The notes beneath the pieces were generated by a model. The model made no database searches and was not told the DNA's origin. It worked only from the letters and a program-made list of their open reading frames with translations. From Pomphorhynchus laevis (Eukaryota > Acanthocephala > Palaeacanthocephala > Echinorhynchida > Pomphorhynchidae): a stretch of 64,000 nucleotides of DNA. Below, one piece after another: positions 43,290 through 53,990 of the stretch (positions are counted from its first letter, which is position 1; each line of letters begins with the position of its first letter). The stretch is taken from the NCBI GenBank assembly GCA_012934845.2, contig WNNJ02001876.1, forward strand, positions 186,001-250,000, in the 5' to 3' direction. A program made the translations under genes and the position numbers.

Positions 43290-44228
43290 TAATATTAAAA
43301 ATTTATTTAGAATCATTAGCGGACAATTTTTATGGATGGGTAATAAATAATATACTTTGTATTAAAAAAGGATACATGATAATCAAATTTCATCAGAGGA
43401 AATACTTCATTAGTGCGTTTTTGGTACTGCTGCTATGTTGGGTCAAGGAATAGTGGCCGAAACCTGATAACATAACAGTTCCTCTTGATAACCTATAATC
43501 TTTATGCTGATGCATCTATTATTTAACATTTAACTTTTTCTGCTTTCATTTTCAATACTAATGTTAATTCATTATTGCTAATTTATTCTTTAACATTAAA
43601 AATAAATTAGCGAAATTATTTTATAAATTATAAATTAATGATAAATTATCTTATTAGCGATAAATTTAATAAATTAGCAATTAATTGTTGGTAATTTATT
43701 CTAAAACTTTATTCTGATTGCATAGATATTCCTCCTGATGACCTATAATCCTTACTCTGATGTATTGTTTATTATTTATTAGTCAAATCATAAATTGAAT
43801 TTTATTTGAAATTTTAATTTTTTATTGTACATGTTTTTTATGTAATCCTATATAACATTATTAAATTATTTGTATATATTTATTTAATTTTATTTATTGT
43901 TCAATTTATAAATAATTCAATATACACAGATCAGAAAATGTTAATTTCATGTATCGCTTACTTTGGGTTCCATATAAAACGCATTTAGACAAAAATAGTA
44001 TAGTTCATTTTATATTAGACTACTTTAGGTGGAAGAAGTATGCTCAATTAACATTAAGCTGATAGAGTGTAATCTATTTTTTAAAATATATTTTCATTTA
44101 ATTGATTGATTAATATACTTTTATTTAACTGATTTAATTAAAGGTATTTATTAGTTGATAAAAGCACCGATTGATTAGCACAGATCGAATGTGATGACTG
44201 GAAAGTACGCCTTTCAGATCGTCATATT
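43290..44228 (+). repeat. Left copy of a 0.94-kb dispersed duplication with Naiad tails
   Basis: Nearly identical to 59370-60344 in the same orientation. It starts with a Naiad 3' end (ATGGATGGGTAATAAATAATA at 43330, tail core at 43430-43500) and holds a second tail end near 43715-43780. It continues through unique AT-rich sequence to a shared end GATCGTCATATTTAAA. Differences are a few substitutions and an indel near 43650. Confidence 0.8.
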
Positions 44229-45140
44229 TAAATATTACATATTTAAATGACAGTATTCCAACTTGCCACTTTCTGGTGAACGAAAGTCGAATACTTGATG
44301 CAGATCAAATCATAAAAGTTATGATGGTGTAGACATCTAAGAGCCTAAATTTATGTCAGCAAAAAAAAGGCGGCGATTTGCTCAATTAAAAGTGTGTAAT
44401 TTGAGAAGGCATACTAATGACGTTATGAATAGATTTTGCTTAATTCGTCTCGGCCAGGAAGACATACAACATTAAACGAAGTTCGCGTTTGAATAATATA
44501 CAGTTCACTCTACAAATCTAAAGATTTAAAACTAAGTAAACAGAACGACATATGTGCGATTATTTAGAAGATTAAACATCTAGGTGAAGTTCATAATTTT
44601 CATTTGCTTATCTGAAAGTTGGGACGATATAAAACTCCAATTTTCTGGAAGTTGTTTCATTTTGTCGATGTAATCATTTGCACTTTAAAAGAGGTAAAAG
44701 ATTATACTTTTAGGAATTAAGTGGAAATGATAATTGAAGATTATTTAGATTAGAACTACATGTAGCTTTAATAAAATATAAATCGTATAAATATGTAATG
44801 AACGACTATATAAATCTTTAATGAACGATTTATACCTGAATAAACGATTTAGGTGAATTTTTATCTGTCCATCTAAAATCAACCTTGCTAAAGTATAATC
44901 AAAAAGTTAAAATTACATATCGGCTTACTTACATATCATTTTAAAACATTAGAAAATAGATTTGTACAGTTTCAAATGCGAATGTGATCAGATCTTGCCA
45001 ATGCTTCCCATGACATCTCAAATTTAAAAGCTAACATGTTATGTATATCAAATTTTTAGGGTAAACTGTCTTTAGTACATAAAGATCACGATAACTATCT
45101 TTGGATTAATAAAAATCTATAATTATTATAAATAAAATAA
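44229..45140. other. AT-rich spacer
   Basis: No exon or repeat was recognised. A 40-codon frame starting MSAKKRRRFAQ at 44354 is too short to support. Confidence 0.4.
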
Positions 45141-45149
45141 AGTTTTCAG

Positions 45150-45228
45150 TAATCGCGTGGTATAATGGTACGGTTGTGAACCTGTGGTGTAAATAAACTA
45201 GATTTGAATACAGACTTGATTAATTACA
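45150..45228 (+). pseudogene. tRNA-like sequence, degenerate (left copy)
   Basis: GTGGTATAATGGTA resembles a tRNA D-arm/A-box and AGATTTGAATA an eroded B-box. It aligns with the better copy at 45557-45635, including the shared CTTGATTAATT end. It cannot fold as a normal tRNA. Confidence 0.45.
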
Positions 45229-45286
45229 ATGCTATCCTTGCTATACGAAAACTATATCACATTTGCATTTTTTCTGTTTGTATGAT

Positions 45287-45545
45287 GTGACAGCCACGAA
45301 GGAATCGACAAAACGATACCAGGTACCGTTTCGTCGTTATTTTGACTCATCAGTGCGAGATACCTCCCACTACTGGATGCAGAGGAGGACCGGCAGATGG
45401 CACGAGTAGGTCAAAGGTACTTAGAGCTAGAAAATTTCTAGCAAATTGGGTACATGCTTCACCAAAAGAATCATTAGCTAAGAGAACTGACTAATGCCAG
45501 CGCATTCTCTCTATTTATCTGCCAACTTGTATTTTACAAGAAAAT
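45287..45545 (-). mobile_element. Single diverged retrozyme-like monomer
   Basis: About 260 bp align with the 304-bp monomers at 33813 and 50861: the CTCATCAGTGCGAGAT, CTCCCACTACTGGATGCAGA, TAGAAAATTTCTAGCAA and GCTTCACCAAAAGAATCATT blocks are shared. It is not in tandem and lies between two tRNA-like sequences. Divergence suggests an older, independent insertion. Confidence 0.7.
45322..45404 (-). ncRNA. Hammerhead ribozyme with complete core
   Basis: On the minus strand CTGATGA, GAAA and an ATC cleavage triplet are all present. Helix II is GTC...GAC, helix III pairs GGTACC-side bases with GTGCC, and helix I starts T-A, G-C, C-G and is extended by CCTCC/GGAGG in its loop. Helix III has a mismatch at the second pair, so activity is uncertain. 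Confidence 0.7.
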
Positions 45546-45556
45546 GAGATTTATAT

Positions 45557-45635
45557 CACGTTTTAGTGGTAGAGTAGTGAACTTTTAGAGTAGATGAACT
45601 AGGTTCGAATCCCAGCTTGATTAATTTCAATTCTT
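45557..45635 (+). pseudogene. tRNA-like sequence (right copy)
   Basis: It has an A-box-like TAGTGGTAGAGTAG and an exact B-box GGTTCGAATCC, spaced as in a tRNA gene. The anticodon and acceptor stems do not form, so it is a tRNA-derived repeat or pseudogene, possibly a SINE head. Confidence 0.5.
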
Positions 45636-45639
45636 TTTT

Positions 45640-47520
45640 TTAAACTTAAGGTGTTTTGAGAAACATCAAAAATGATGTTTTGAGAAACATTAATGAATCC
45701 CTCATCCTTCGCATTAAGCTTAGAACAAAATATTTTAAGAACTTAAACACACAATTGAAAAGAACTGCTAAGTACAGTCAAAATATCAAATAAATAAAGT
45801 TCTTTTTGTATTCTCGGGGATGGTTCGCAATGAAAAAGTTACCTATGACCCGAAAGCAATTCGCAACGACTTTTGTTATACGAAAACTAACATCCTTACA
45901 TTTCACAAAACAAGATGATCAATGTTTAGTTTGCACAAACAAAAAATTGAAACTTTCACAAAACTATATCATGCATGTTAATAGTATCAAGTAAGAGTAT
46001 AAGTCAGTTGCTTATTTTTTTATAATAAATGCTAATTTGTATAATTAAAGGCAAAATCTAGCAAAAAATAATTAATCTTCAATATTTTTGGGGCTATTTG
46101 ATGATATTTTCAGAAATATTTTAAACAATAATTTACAGCTTAAAACAAATTATAATGTTGATCATTCAAAATCATTCTGAGTGTTCAATTTCAAATTTAT
46201 TGTTTGAATAAAACTTCTTAAATTGTCGGGGAAAAACAATTTCAAATTTCTTAAATTGTTTGCCTCTTTAATTGTTATTATTTACTAAAAGTAAATAATA
46301 AGCCGAAATAATTGACCTAATCGTTGACCATATATGTTTATTAATGTGAGAAAACGAAAAATATAATTCCCTCGGACCTAATTATGACTTAACGTTTTAC
46401 TAGATCAGCTAATTGAGTCTACGTATTTTATAATGTATAAATTAAAAATAACGATAATTAATTATAAATAATAAATATATAATTGATTGCAGGTTGTGCT
46501 GATAGTTGAAAAATTCGTAGAAAGCCATTTTGCCGCACAAAAAAAACAGAAAATTCATATTTTTTAAGCTTTCGGTAATCGTCTGTTACCATCATCAGAA
46601 AATCTAGAATAAAATAGACACAAAACGTTAAATATGCTGTAGTAGTAATTAGTAAAATTATTTTGGGACTCAAAACACCTGAAGTGTTCTAATGAATCCC
46701 TCGTCCTTCGAATTAAGCTTAGGAGTAATAATTAATTTTATATAATAATCTAATAATAATCTTAATAATATCCGTTTGTGCGGATATGAAATTGAAATTT
46801 ATTTACGAAAGGCAATCCATAAATTCAAGCTCAGAATACCAAAGCTCCATTTTTTAATTTAGTAGAATCTAGTTATGTTGTTCATTGAGGAAGAATTTAG
46901 AAAATCAGATTCTAATTCATTTAATTCACAATGCTGAACTTATTAATTGCTAACTTTGAATTCAACTTGAGATTTTTAATAACATTGTATCTTATCTCGG
47001 TATATTAGATCAGATAATTGATCTGATTAATACGTGATCGAAAATAATGAATATTATCGAAAATTTGAAAGTCTTCGATCTTCATATTGTTCAAATAGGT
47101 TTGTATTCAGTAGGTGGTGATAGGGGTTAACATGCATCACATTATCAATGGTCAATCTTGACAGTTGATTCAATTACTTTGCATCTTACTTTCGGAATAT
47201 GTTTAGAAAATGACAATTTCGGTATTTTAATTTCCAAGTATTTAAATTTGTTTACAAATTCTACTGAAACAGAATATCTTTTTTATAGTGGTTCACCTTT
47301 TCTAAATTTAAATTGTCTTCTCTATAATTTTCTGCAATTCATTATTCTTACAGTATCTTGCCAAATTGTATAAAGCAATTTGAAGCTGTTGTATATTTGT
47401 GGATACTATCAATAAATAAAGGTTTTCTTAATAAATAACAATTGATAAGAAATAATTAAAAACGAAACATGCAGAAAAAAACAATCAAAAATAGCCAGTC
47501 GTAAAAATTCTTTCGCTTCT
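45640..47520. other. AT-rich spacer with a 33-bp direct repeat
   Basis: A segment beginning TAATGAATCCCTC and ending ATTAAGCTTAG occurs at 45692-45724 and 46690-46722, both preceded by TTTTGAG/TTTTGGGA-like sequence. A Naiad tail string is at 46395-46480. Short open frames here lack recognisable domains. Confidence 0.45.
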
Positions 47521-47525
47521 TTAAC

Positions 47526-48780
47526 TTTGTTACGGCCTCAAACCCAGCGAGATCTGAGCCCTCTAGCCATTCAACAAGCCGCCTTTCGACTGAACCACCC
47601 GGGGTCTTTCACCCCCCGAAGAGTTCAATCGAGGCGAACTATGCTGGATAAACGAGAGAGAAGGAGCTTGAGAAACCTTAGACTTTGCTCCGGGATAGGT
47701 CCTCTCTAAAAGAAAACTAATCTTAAGATACCCAAGTACCCCCAGAGGCGCACTTGGGTTTTCCCATTTAATGACAAATGCTGAGCCAGTTTCAGAGCCC
47801 CCCCCAGCGTTCTTCAGAATACCTTTAAGTCTATTCAAGTCAGCTTTCGCCGACCAATTCACCGTAACAGTGAACTCCAGATATTTTACTCGACTCGAGA
47901 AGATAAGGAGTGGTTGAGGTTGCAAAATGGAGGAGAGTGCAGAGAGTGCTAATCTCTTAAGTTTCTTTTTGGTCGCAGGGGTGCCGTTAAAGGCAACCAC
48001 TTGCGATTTGCTGGAGTTTAGAATAAGATTGGAAGCGGGGCGCTGATCTTTTAATCTTAAAAAGAAACGCCTGATGTCCGAAGCTACATATTTGCACCTG
48101 AGTTCCGAAAAGAGGGGTGTGGTATCATCAGCGTATACCACCAGATGTTGATCGCGTTTAAACTTTTTATTCAGTATAATGGAGGCAGCAAGATACAGGA
48201 TTGGAGAAAGAGGGGATCCTTGAGGAACACCCGTAATAGGATCGAACTGACGCGTATCAGGGTCGTCTTCATAGAATAATCGCTTAGTGTACAACAAAAT
48301 CTCCAGCCTATTAACAATTCTCGTAGGCAACCTGAGGGCCCTGAGAGAGGAGATATTGAAGGGTATGAAGATACGGTCAAATGCAGCAGAGAAGTCAAGG
48401 AAAGCAGTCACAACGAGATGATGGCTCTTATCCCGACAAAACTACTTCACTTCACCAATTGCTGAATGGACCGAGCGACCTTTAACAAACCTATGAAAAC
48501 CTGGTGGGATTAAATTACGCCTAGATAGGTGTCGCGGATTTTACGCACAAGCGCTTTTTCGTAAACGGAGATGAGGGAGTTTCGTACCGAAATGGACCGC
48601 AGGTCTTTAGGACATTAGATCGGATTACGTTTGGGTGAAAAAATCTACGACTAATATTGATGCCAGCTACATCGAATAGTGAGGCTAAAAGCATTGTGAC
48701 TGCCACTTATCTTCTTTGATCGACTGTCAGAAGCTGACATACCCGAGAAGATAGTGGAGCGACGGATTTTGAGGTGCCCG
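47526..48780 (-). pseudogene. Jockey/R1/I-like non-LTR retrotransposon, RT part
   Basis: The frame 48411-47563 starts in motif A (AFLDFSAAFDRIF) and continues with TGVPQGSPLSPILYLAASII (motif B) and LVVYADDTTPLF (motif C), then the thumb. Upstream 48720-48420 holds GFHRFVKGRSVHSAIGEV in another frame, with a stop before motif A. The catalytic residues look intact, but the N-terminal frame is broken. Its 3' end (47526-47775) is homologous to + strand 54740-54985. The nuclease half is at 49430-50490. Confidence 0.75.
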
Positions 48781-49292
48781 GAAGTAGACTCCAGGAGTTA
48801 AGGATATCTGTAACAGATAAGTCCATGATCCTGAAGTCACCCTAAGATGGGATTGGTCGGGGAGATTGAGTGGCTCCATAATTATGTAGGGATAGCGACT
48901 TCTCTAAAAATAAATTAAGACCTTTACTACCAATCCAACCCAATGCTCTATCCTTTCAACCGACAAATTTCTCCATCTAGAATATCTTCCGAAATGAAGA
49001 CTAAGCTGGATTAAGGAAAGCAATGCTTGTCCTATCCTTACCCAGTTGGACCCTATGTCTAGTGCTCAAATATTCAATCGACAGAGCCTGTCTGACAGAA
49101 ACAGAGAGATGGGGGAGACACAGCATATAAGCTGATGTCTTGAGTTCAATTTCTATCATTATCATCGTACTGCAATTCACAGTGACATCTTCAAAGTGAA
49201 GTTATTTTGTTCTACCATGTAATTTTGTTCATTTGCTCATTAAATTTTCTGAAGATTGTAGTAGTTACTAGCGAAATATCAAAATAGTTTTG
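48781..49292. other. Unassigned segment inside the jockey-like element
   Basis: Composition is intermediate. It may be the decayed linker between endonuclease and RT, but no motif could be read. An arm-like TTTTCTGAAGATTG..TAGCGAAATATCA at 49247-49282 resembles the foldback element of 18938-19139. Confidence 0.35.
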
Positions 49293-49437
49293 TTGTATAT
49301 AATACATTAAATAATGAAATTTCAAGAATTGCAACAATATGTAATGATATTGGCTTTCTTCAAAATCATTTAAATTATTTAATGGATACATATTTTAAAC
49401 TAGGTTATTATAAAAATACAATCAAGCAGAAAATATA
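49293..49437 (+). pseudogene. Naiad RT C-terminal fragment
   Basis: The + strand encodes LNNEISRIATICNDIGFLQN and then YFKLGYYKN, matching 62660-62790. It is a 145-bp insertion or recombination scrap between the two halves of the jockey-like element. Confidence 0.7.
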
Positions 49438-50490
49438 TGTTTGATTACCGTCGAAGTGGGACTGTAAATACAACCTTTATAGGTAGTCGGGAGCAACGTA
49501 GTAGCTTGCGAAGAGAGGTAGGAATTAAATTCGGTTAGACACTCATTCCCAATTCGTGGGAAGCGTTGGATAGCTGCCTGAAAGAAAGCCACTCTGATGA
49601 GATCAAAATGAAATCTCATTCTAAGCAACGAATCTTCCTCAATCAACCAACGAATTAGGTCATGAGAGGTGATCAGATGTTGGCGCGACTGCTTTGTGCA
49701 GAGAGGTTTCAACAACCACATCTTATGAAGCAGTAAAATGTCGAGGAGAGTGTTCGTTTATGATCAATGAAAGGTAGGGGACGGTGGTTTATGAATAAGA
49801 TAGTCGTTCCTGGCTCTGCGGAGTGCTGCATTAATCCAACGACCAGTTCTGTCGTTGAAGTCACCAAGCAACATGTCATAGCCACTATCCACAAACCTAT
49901 ACAATAGGTCACGATTCTTGTGAATCATACCAGAGCGAATGTAGATATTATCTAGACTGAAGCTTTTACCGTTCTTACAGAGTGATATAACCAAACAAAA
50001 CAGGGCTAGACAGGAGTAGCTTAGCAGGAGAGAGGATCTTAGGGAGCATTTAACTAAGGTAGGAAGACTTTGAGACGAAGACGAGTAAATTGGGGTCGTA
50101 CGGAGTATAGTGGAAAAAATGTGCTTAGGGATCAGTCGAGTAATGTTCTGAGGGAGGGATATTCAGTGAAAAAGGCTCACGAGTACTCTGCATTGCGTTT
50201 GATTAGCTTGGTGGGATTGCCTTGACCTAGACGGAGCTAGGGGCGGAAAGGTTGCTTTTTCCACAACAAGCCCCTACTAGGGAAGATACTTGCCCACGCG
50301 CATTGTCTTCATTTCTCATAAGTGCAACGGCTGCTTCTTCGGCCTTAGATTTTAATATTTTCCCGATCTTCACAGGAGGAACTCTGTGTGAGAATGCTCC
50401 TCTTTTCTTTGATTCCTTCAGGATCAGAGGGTCGGCGATTATCGGAGCGGTAAAAAATAAAACAAGCTGTTTTTGGATTAAGTTCTCCAA
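49438..50490 (-). pseudogene. Jockey/R1/I-like element, ORF1 end and APE endonuclease
   Basis: The minus frame 49994-49764 contains DNIYIRSGMIHKNRDLLYRF and MLLGDFNDRTGRW, the GDFN motif of APE-type retrotransposon nucleases. SFIDHKRTLSST-type sequence follows in the next frame, and IRWLIEEDSLLRMRF is at 49650. The frame 50490-50227 (KILKSKAEEAAVALMRNEDN) may be ORF1 or a linker. Frames change three times; the copy is defective. Confidence 0.65.
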
Positions 50491-50504
50491 TTGCTTGAAT
50501 CAAA

Positions 50505-50860
50505 TCAGCTAACTGAGTCTACGTATTTAATATAATTAAAAAATAAACAAAACATAATAATGCTAAATCAAAATTTAATAATTAAATAATAAAATAAATA
50601 ATTGTTTTAAGATTTTTTATAATATCAAGTTAAAATAAAAAATTGAAATTTAAAATAAACGTCATTTTTATGAATTGACTAACAAATAACATACGTTGTA
50701 TCAAAATAAGAATTAGAGGTCATCAGGAGGAACTCCTATGCTATCAGGTTTCGGCCCCTAACTTCTCTACCCAGCATAGCAGCGGGGCCAAATACATGCT
50801 AATGATGTATTTCCTCAGATAGAACTATCTAGTATCTTATTCTAATACAAAGTATATTAT
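50505..50860 (-). repeat. Naiad-type 3' tail (left side of second retrozyme array)
   Basis: It begins with TCAGCTAACTGAGTCTACGT and carries the complete tail core at 50735-50800. It ends at AAAGTATATTAT (50849-50860), the left target-site duplication of the array. Confidence 0.8.
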
Positions 50861-50894
50861 TGTAAAACATGTAAGCCAGACGCGAAATAATGAC

Positions 50895-50979
50895 GAATGC
50901 CATTTCGTCATCACAATGACCCATCAGTGCCAGATCCCTACCACTACTGGATGCAGAGGAGGACTGGCAGACGGCAATC
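50895..50979 (-). ncRNA. Hammerhead ribozyme, monomer 1
   Basis: GATTGCCGTC, TGCCAG ... CTGGCA, CTGATGG, GTCATTGTGATGAC, GAAA, TGGCATTC. All three helices form and GAAA is kept. The last base of the CTGATGA core is G. Confidence 0.8.
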
Positions 50980-51198
50980 AATGCGTGAATCAATGTGAAT
51001 GATGTACTAGAAAATGTTCTAGTAACATCATCGAGTACTAAATAAGTACTAGAGCTTCACCAAAAAGGATCATTAGCAAAAGCACTGGCAAATGAGAGCG
51101 CAGGTCTCTTTAATATCGGAAAACTTTTATTTAACGAGAGTGAGACCATTCCGCGTGAATTTCTTGTAAAACATGTAAACCAGACGCGAAAGAATGAT

Positions 51199-51283
51199 GA
51201 ATGCCGTGTCGTCATCACAATGACTCATCAGTGCCAGATCCCTCCCACTACTGGATGCAGAAGAAGTCTGGCAGACGGCAATC
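51199..51283 (-). ncRNA. Hammerhead ribozyme, monomer 2
   Basis: Same organisation with intact CTGATGA and cleavage triplet GTC, but GACA in place of GAAA, as in the 33847-33931 copy. That shared change marks these two as copies of the same duplicated monomer. Confidence 0.8.
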
Positions 51284-51435
51284 AATGAATGAATCAATGT
51301 GAATGATGTACTAGAAAATTACTAGTAACATCATCGAGTACTAAATCAGTATTACAGCTTCACCAAAAAAGGTCATTAGCAAAAGCACTGGCAAATGCCA
51401 GCGCAAATCTCTTTAATATAGGCTAACTTTAATTT

Positions 51436-51650
51436 AAGGAGAGTAAGACTATTCCGCGTGAATTTCCTGTAAAACATGTAAGCCAGACGCGAAAGAATGA
51501 CGAATGCTGTTTCGTCATCACAATGACTAATCAGTATGACTGGATCTGGCACTGATGAGTCATTGTGAAGACGAAACGGCATTCGTCATTCTTTCTCGTC
51601 TGGCTTACACGTTTCACAAGAAATTTACGCGGAATGGTCTCACTCTCCTT
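51436..51650. repeat. Large imperfect palindrome at array end
   Basis: GGAGAGTAAGACTATTCCGC ... GTAAGCCAGACGCGAAAG reads back as its complement at 51585-51650. The inner part carries CTGATGA and GAAA on the + strand but lacks the cleavage-site half. The same structure ends the array at 34087-34299. Confidence 0.8.
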
Positions 51651-52341
51651 AAAGTATGATATTTATTATCCATCCATTAAAAATTTTCTACTTAGGAGTT
51701 TAAATTTATTCTTTATATTATTGTGTTGATTTATATATTTTTACTATTTTCTGTTTGATGTTTTTTATAGTAACCTAGTTTAAAATATGTATCTATTAAA
51801 TTATTTAAATGATTTTGAAGAAAACCAATATCATTAGATATTGTTGCAATTTTAAAATTTATATTATTTAATGTATTATATTTTATATTATATTGTATGC
51901 ATGAATGCTCATGTATCACATCTAGATATACACCTTCTTTATCATTAATATTGGTTTTGTTAAGAATAAGGCTTTCTGGATAAATGTGTTCACCAATTGA
52001 AAAAAATTATTAGAATTAAATACACATATATCATCAATGTATCGAAACATATATTGCATATATTTATACTGTTTAGATTTAGTTTTTACAGAGTTATGAA
52101 CAAATTCATATTCTATAAAGCTTCAAAACAAGTCAGCTATAATTGGGTTACTGTTACCACCCATTAGAACACCTTTTACTTGTCTAAATATAGATGTCCC
52201 TACTTTTAAATAATTTTGATTTATCAAAATAGTCAAGGATTCCATTAATTTAATTTTATCCATATATTTATATTTACTTGATGGTTTAATTTTTGTTAGA
52301 TAGGCGTTATAATTATTATAACATATATATGTATATCTTTT
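51651..52341 (-). pseudogene. Naiad-like RT, C-terminal half (right duplicate)
   Basis: Same sequence and same internal deletion as 34312-34890. VPMGGNS/VLMGGN-like and RYIDDI blocks are readable in broken frames at 52020-52200, and the C-terminus is at 51731-51919. It has an extra LTKIKPSSKYKY-MDKIELM stretch at 52205-52310, which the left copy has lost. Confidence 0.8.
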
Positions 52342-53253
52342 TCAGAATATAAGTTTAATTAATTTTACTAACGCTTCTTTAATATCTACTAAATCTAGAT
52401 TTGTATACAGCGTACTAAAATCGTATGTATTTATATTTTGAAAATTTATTCCTTTTGTCTGTTCTAAAAATTCTTTTGTGGAATTAATACTGAAATAGTG
52501 TTTTATACCAGTATTAATTTCGATTACCTGACAATATTTTTTAAAGTGTGCTTTAATTACCTGAAGTATTTTATTCATATAGGCAGAAAGTGGTTTTAAT
52601 GTACATTTAAACGCACTACATATGAACCTAGGTTTTATTGGATTTTTATGTAATTTTGGATTCCAATATAATATAGGTATAGTTTTATTATCTAATTCAA
52701 TCTTTATACCCTTTTTATCCATTATAGAATAGTGACTTGTAATAATTGTTTCAAAACTCAACTCACTACGTTCATATGTTGGATTTACATTTAAATCATT
52801 AGAATTAAACTCTTTCATTAGTAATTCATAATAAAGCTTTTTGCATATGAAGACAAAATTATTTCTAGCTTTATCAATAGTTGTTATTATATAGTTATCC
52901 TTTAATTTAGTAAGTTCTTTATACATATCTTTATTAATTTTATCTTTCCTTTTGTAATTGTTTGTTATTTTCATTTTATTTTTAATTTTATCAAATATAT
53001 AATCTTTCCAAATGTTTATCTTAGATATATTCGAGCTTTCACTATTAATCAGCTTACTAAAGTAATCATTTAAGTTATTATATAACGAATTGTAAATTTT
53101 ATTTTTGTCGTTGTTATTATTTAATCTATATTTATACCCTTTTGATAGCAGCTTTCTTAATTCACAATTTTCAATTAATTCTAGATTATGGGTACATATA
53201 TGTTCATTTATTTTATCAAAACTAAGACTTTTACAATTGCATTCTGTTTCCAT
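52342..53253 (-). CDS. Naiad-like Penelope RT, N-terminal 303 residues open
   Basis: This is the longest open Penelope frame in the window. Residues 196-215 hold the LYWNPKLHKNPIKPRF block (RT motifs 1-2), 217-230 KCTLKPLSAYMNKI, and 276-284 TYDFSTLYT with motif A Asp278. The N-terminus (1-190) is lysine/asparagine-rich with CNCKS and HICTHN cysteine/histidine pairs. The frame stops just before the fingers-palm junction; the rest is the broken segment 51651-52341. An upstream GIY-YIG region on the same strand (53254-53990) shows nuclease-first order. Confidence 0.8.
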   Translation of the reverse strand: METECNCKSLSFDKINEHICTHNLELIENCELRKLLSKGYKYRLNNNNDKNKIYNSLYNNLNDYFSKLINSESSNISKINIWKDYIFDKIKNKMKITNNYKRKDKINKDMYKELTKLKDNYIITTIDKARNNFVFICKKLYYELLMKEFNSNDLNVNPTYERSELSFETIITSHYSIMDKKGIKIELDNKTIPILYWNPKLHKNPIKPRFICSAFKCTLKPLSAYMNKILQVIKAHFKKYCQVIEINTGIKHYFSINSTKEFLEQTKGINFQNINTYDFSTLYTNLDLVDIKEALVKLIKLIF

Positions 53254-53990
53254 TATGTTTCTAATATTATCGTTACATATTGATTTTAATTCTTTATTAT
53301 AATTACAAATTTTTTGTCCTAATGGTGGTAGGAGTTTATACCTTATTTTAGGAATATATTTACTTAAATCTGACCCTATTATTTCTTTACTTTTAGAATT
53401 ATTTTAAAGTCCGGCTATATTTATGTTATTTATACATTTATTAATTAAGTTTATAGTTAATTTATATTTTCTATTGTTATTGTTAACATTTATTGTACGA
53501 TTATAGTATTTTGTATTACAATAACTGTCTATTATACAACTTAGCCTATCATAGTCGTTAATTAATTTTTGATTTATTGAACATATGATATCTTTAGAAA
53601 AACTTCTTATATTTACATAAAGATCTTTTAGCTTATTATCTCTTAAAAGTTTTTTAATATTTCTAATTGTTCATTTATTTACATATCTTTTTTAATATTT
53701 TTAACTCTTATTTCTTTTTCCATTTAACTTCTAGGTTTGTGTTTAACCGGATTATTATAATATAGTTGTTTATTATGTATTATACTACTTCTGCCAATTC
53801 CTTGTACCACGTCATTCAATCCTAATTGGTACGTGGAATTAAGCGTTTTGATCCAAATATTTTATTTTTCTAATAGGTTTTGATTTAATATTGATATGTT
53901 TAGTTCGGTAATATGTTCTAAAATAAATAATTTACAGTTTTTATATCATGTCCTAAAATAAATGATTTACAGTTTTTAATATCATGTCCT
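53254..53990 (-). pseudogene. Naiad-like linker and GIY-YIG nuclease end
   Basis: From 53990 downwards the minus strand encodes GHDIKNCKLFILEHI, ISILNQNLLEK, a stop, then WIKTLNST, LGLNDVVQGIGRSS, HNKQLYYNNPVKHKPR and a basic KNIKKDM-like stretch. A lysine-rich linker then leads to the RT start at 53253. This places the endonuclease N-terminal to the RT. Several stops are present. Confidence 0.7.

Larger units (their letters stand above)
50861..51650 (-). mobile_element. Retrozyme-like array: two 303/304-bp monomers plus inverted unit
   Basis: Monomers at 50861-51164 and 51165-51467 begin TGTAAAACATGTAA and end CCGCGTGAATTTC.T. The third unit (51468-51650) folds back on the end of monomer two. 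The array is 303 bp longer than its duplicate at 33813-34299, so one monomer was gained or lost after the duplication. It is flanked by AAAGTATATTAT and AAAGTATGATAT. No ORF and no polymerase genes are present. Confidence 0.85.

Noticed and set aside
44354-44476. 40-codon frame beginning MSAKKRRRF
   Set aside because: Too short, no supporting splice or family evidence.
45557-45635. Functional tRNA gene
   Set aside because: A- and B-boxes are present, but the acceptor and anticodon stems do not form.
47158-47373. 71-codon + frame
   Set aside because: Low-complexity hydrophobic content in AT-rich DNA and no recognisable domain.
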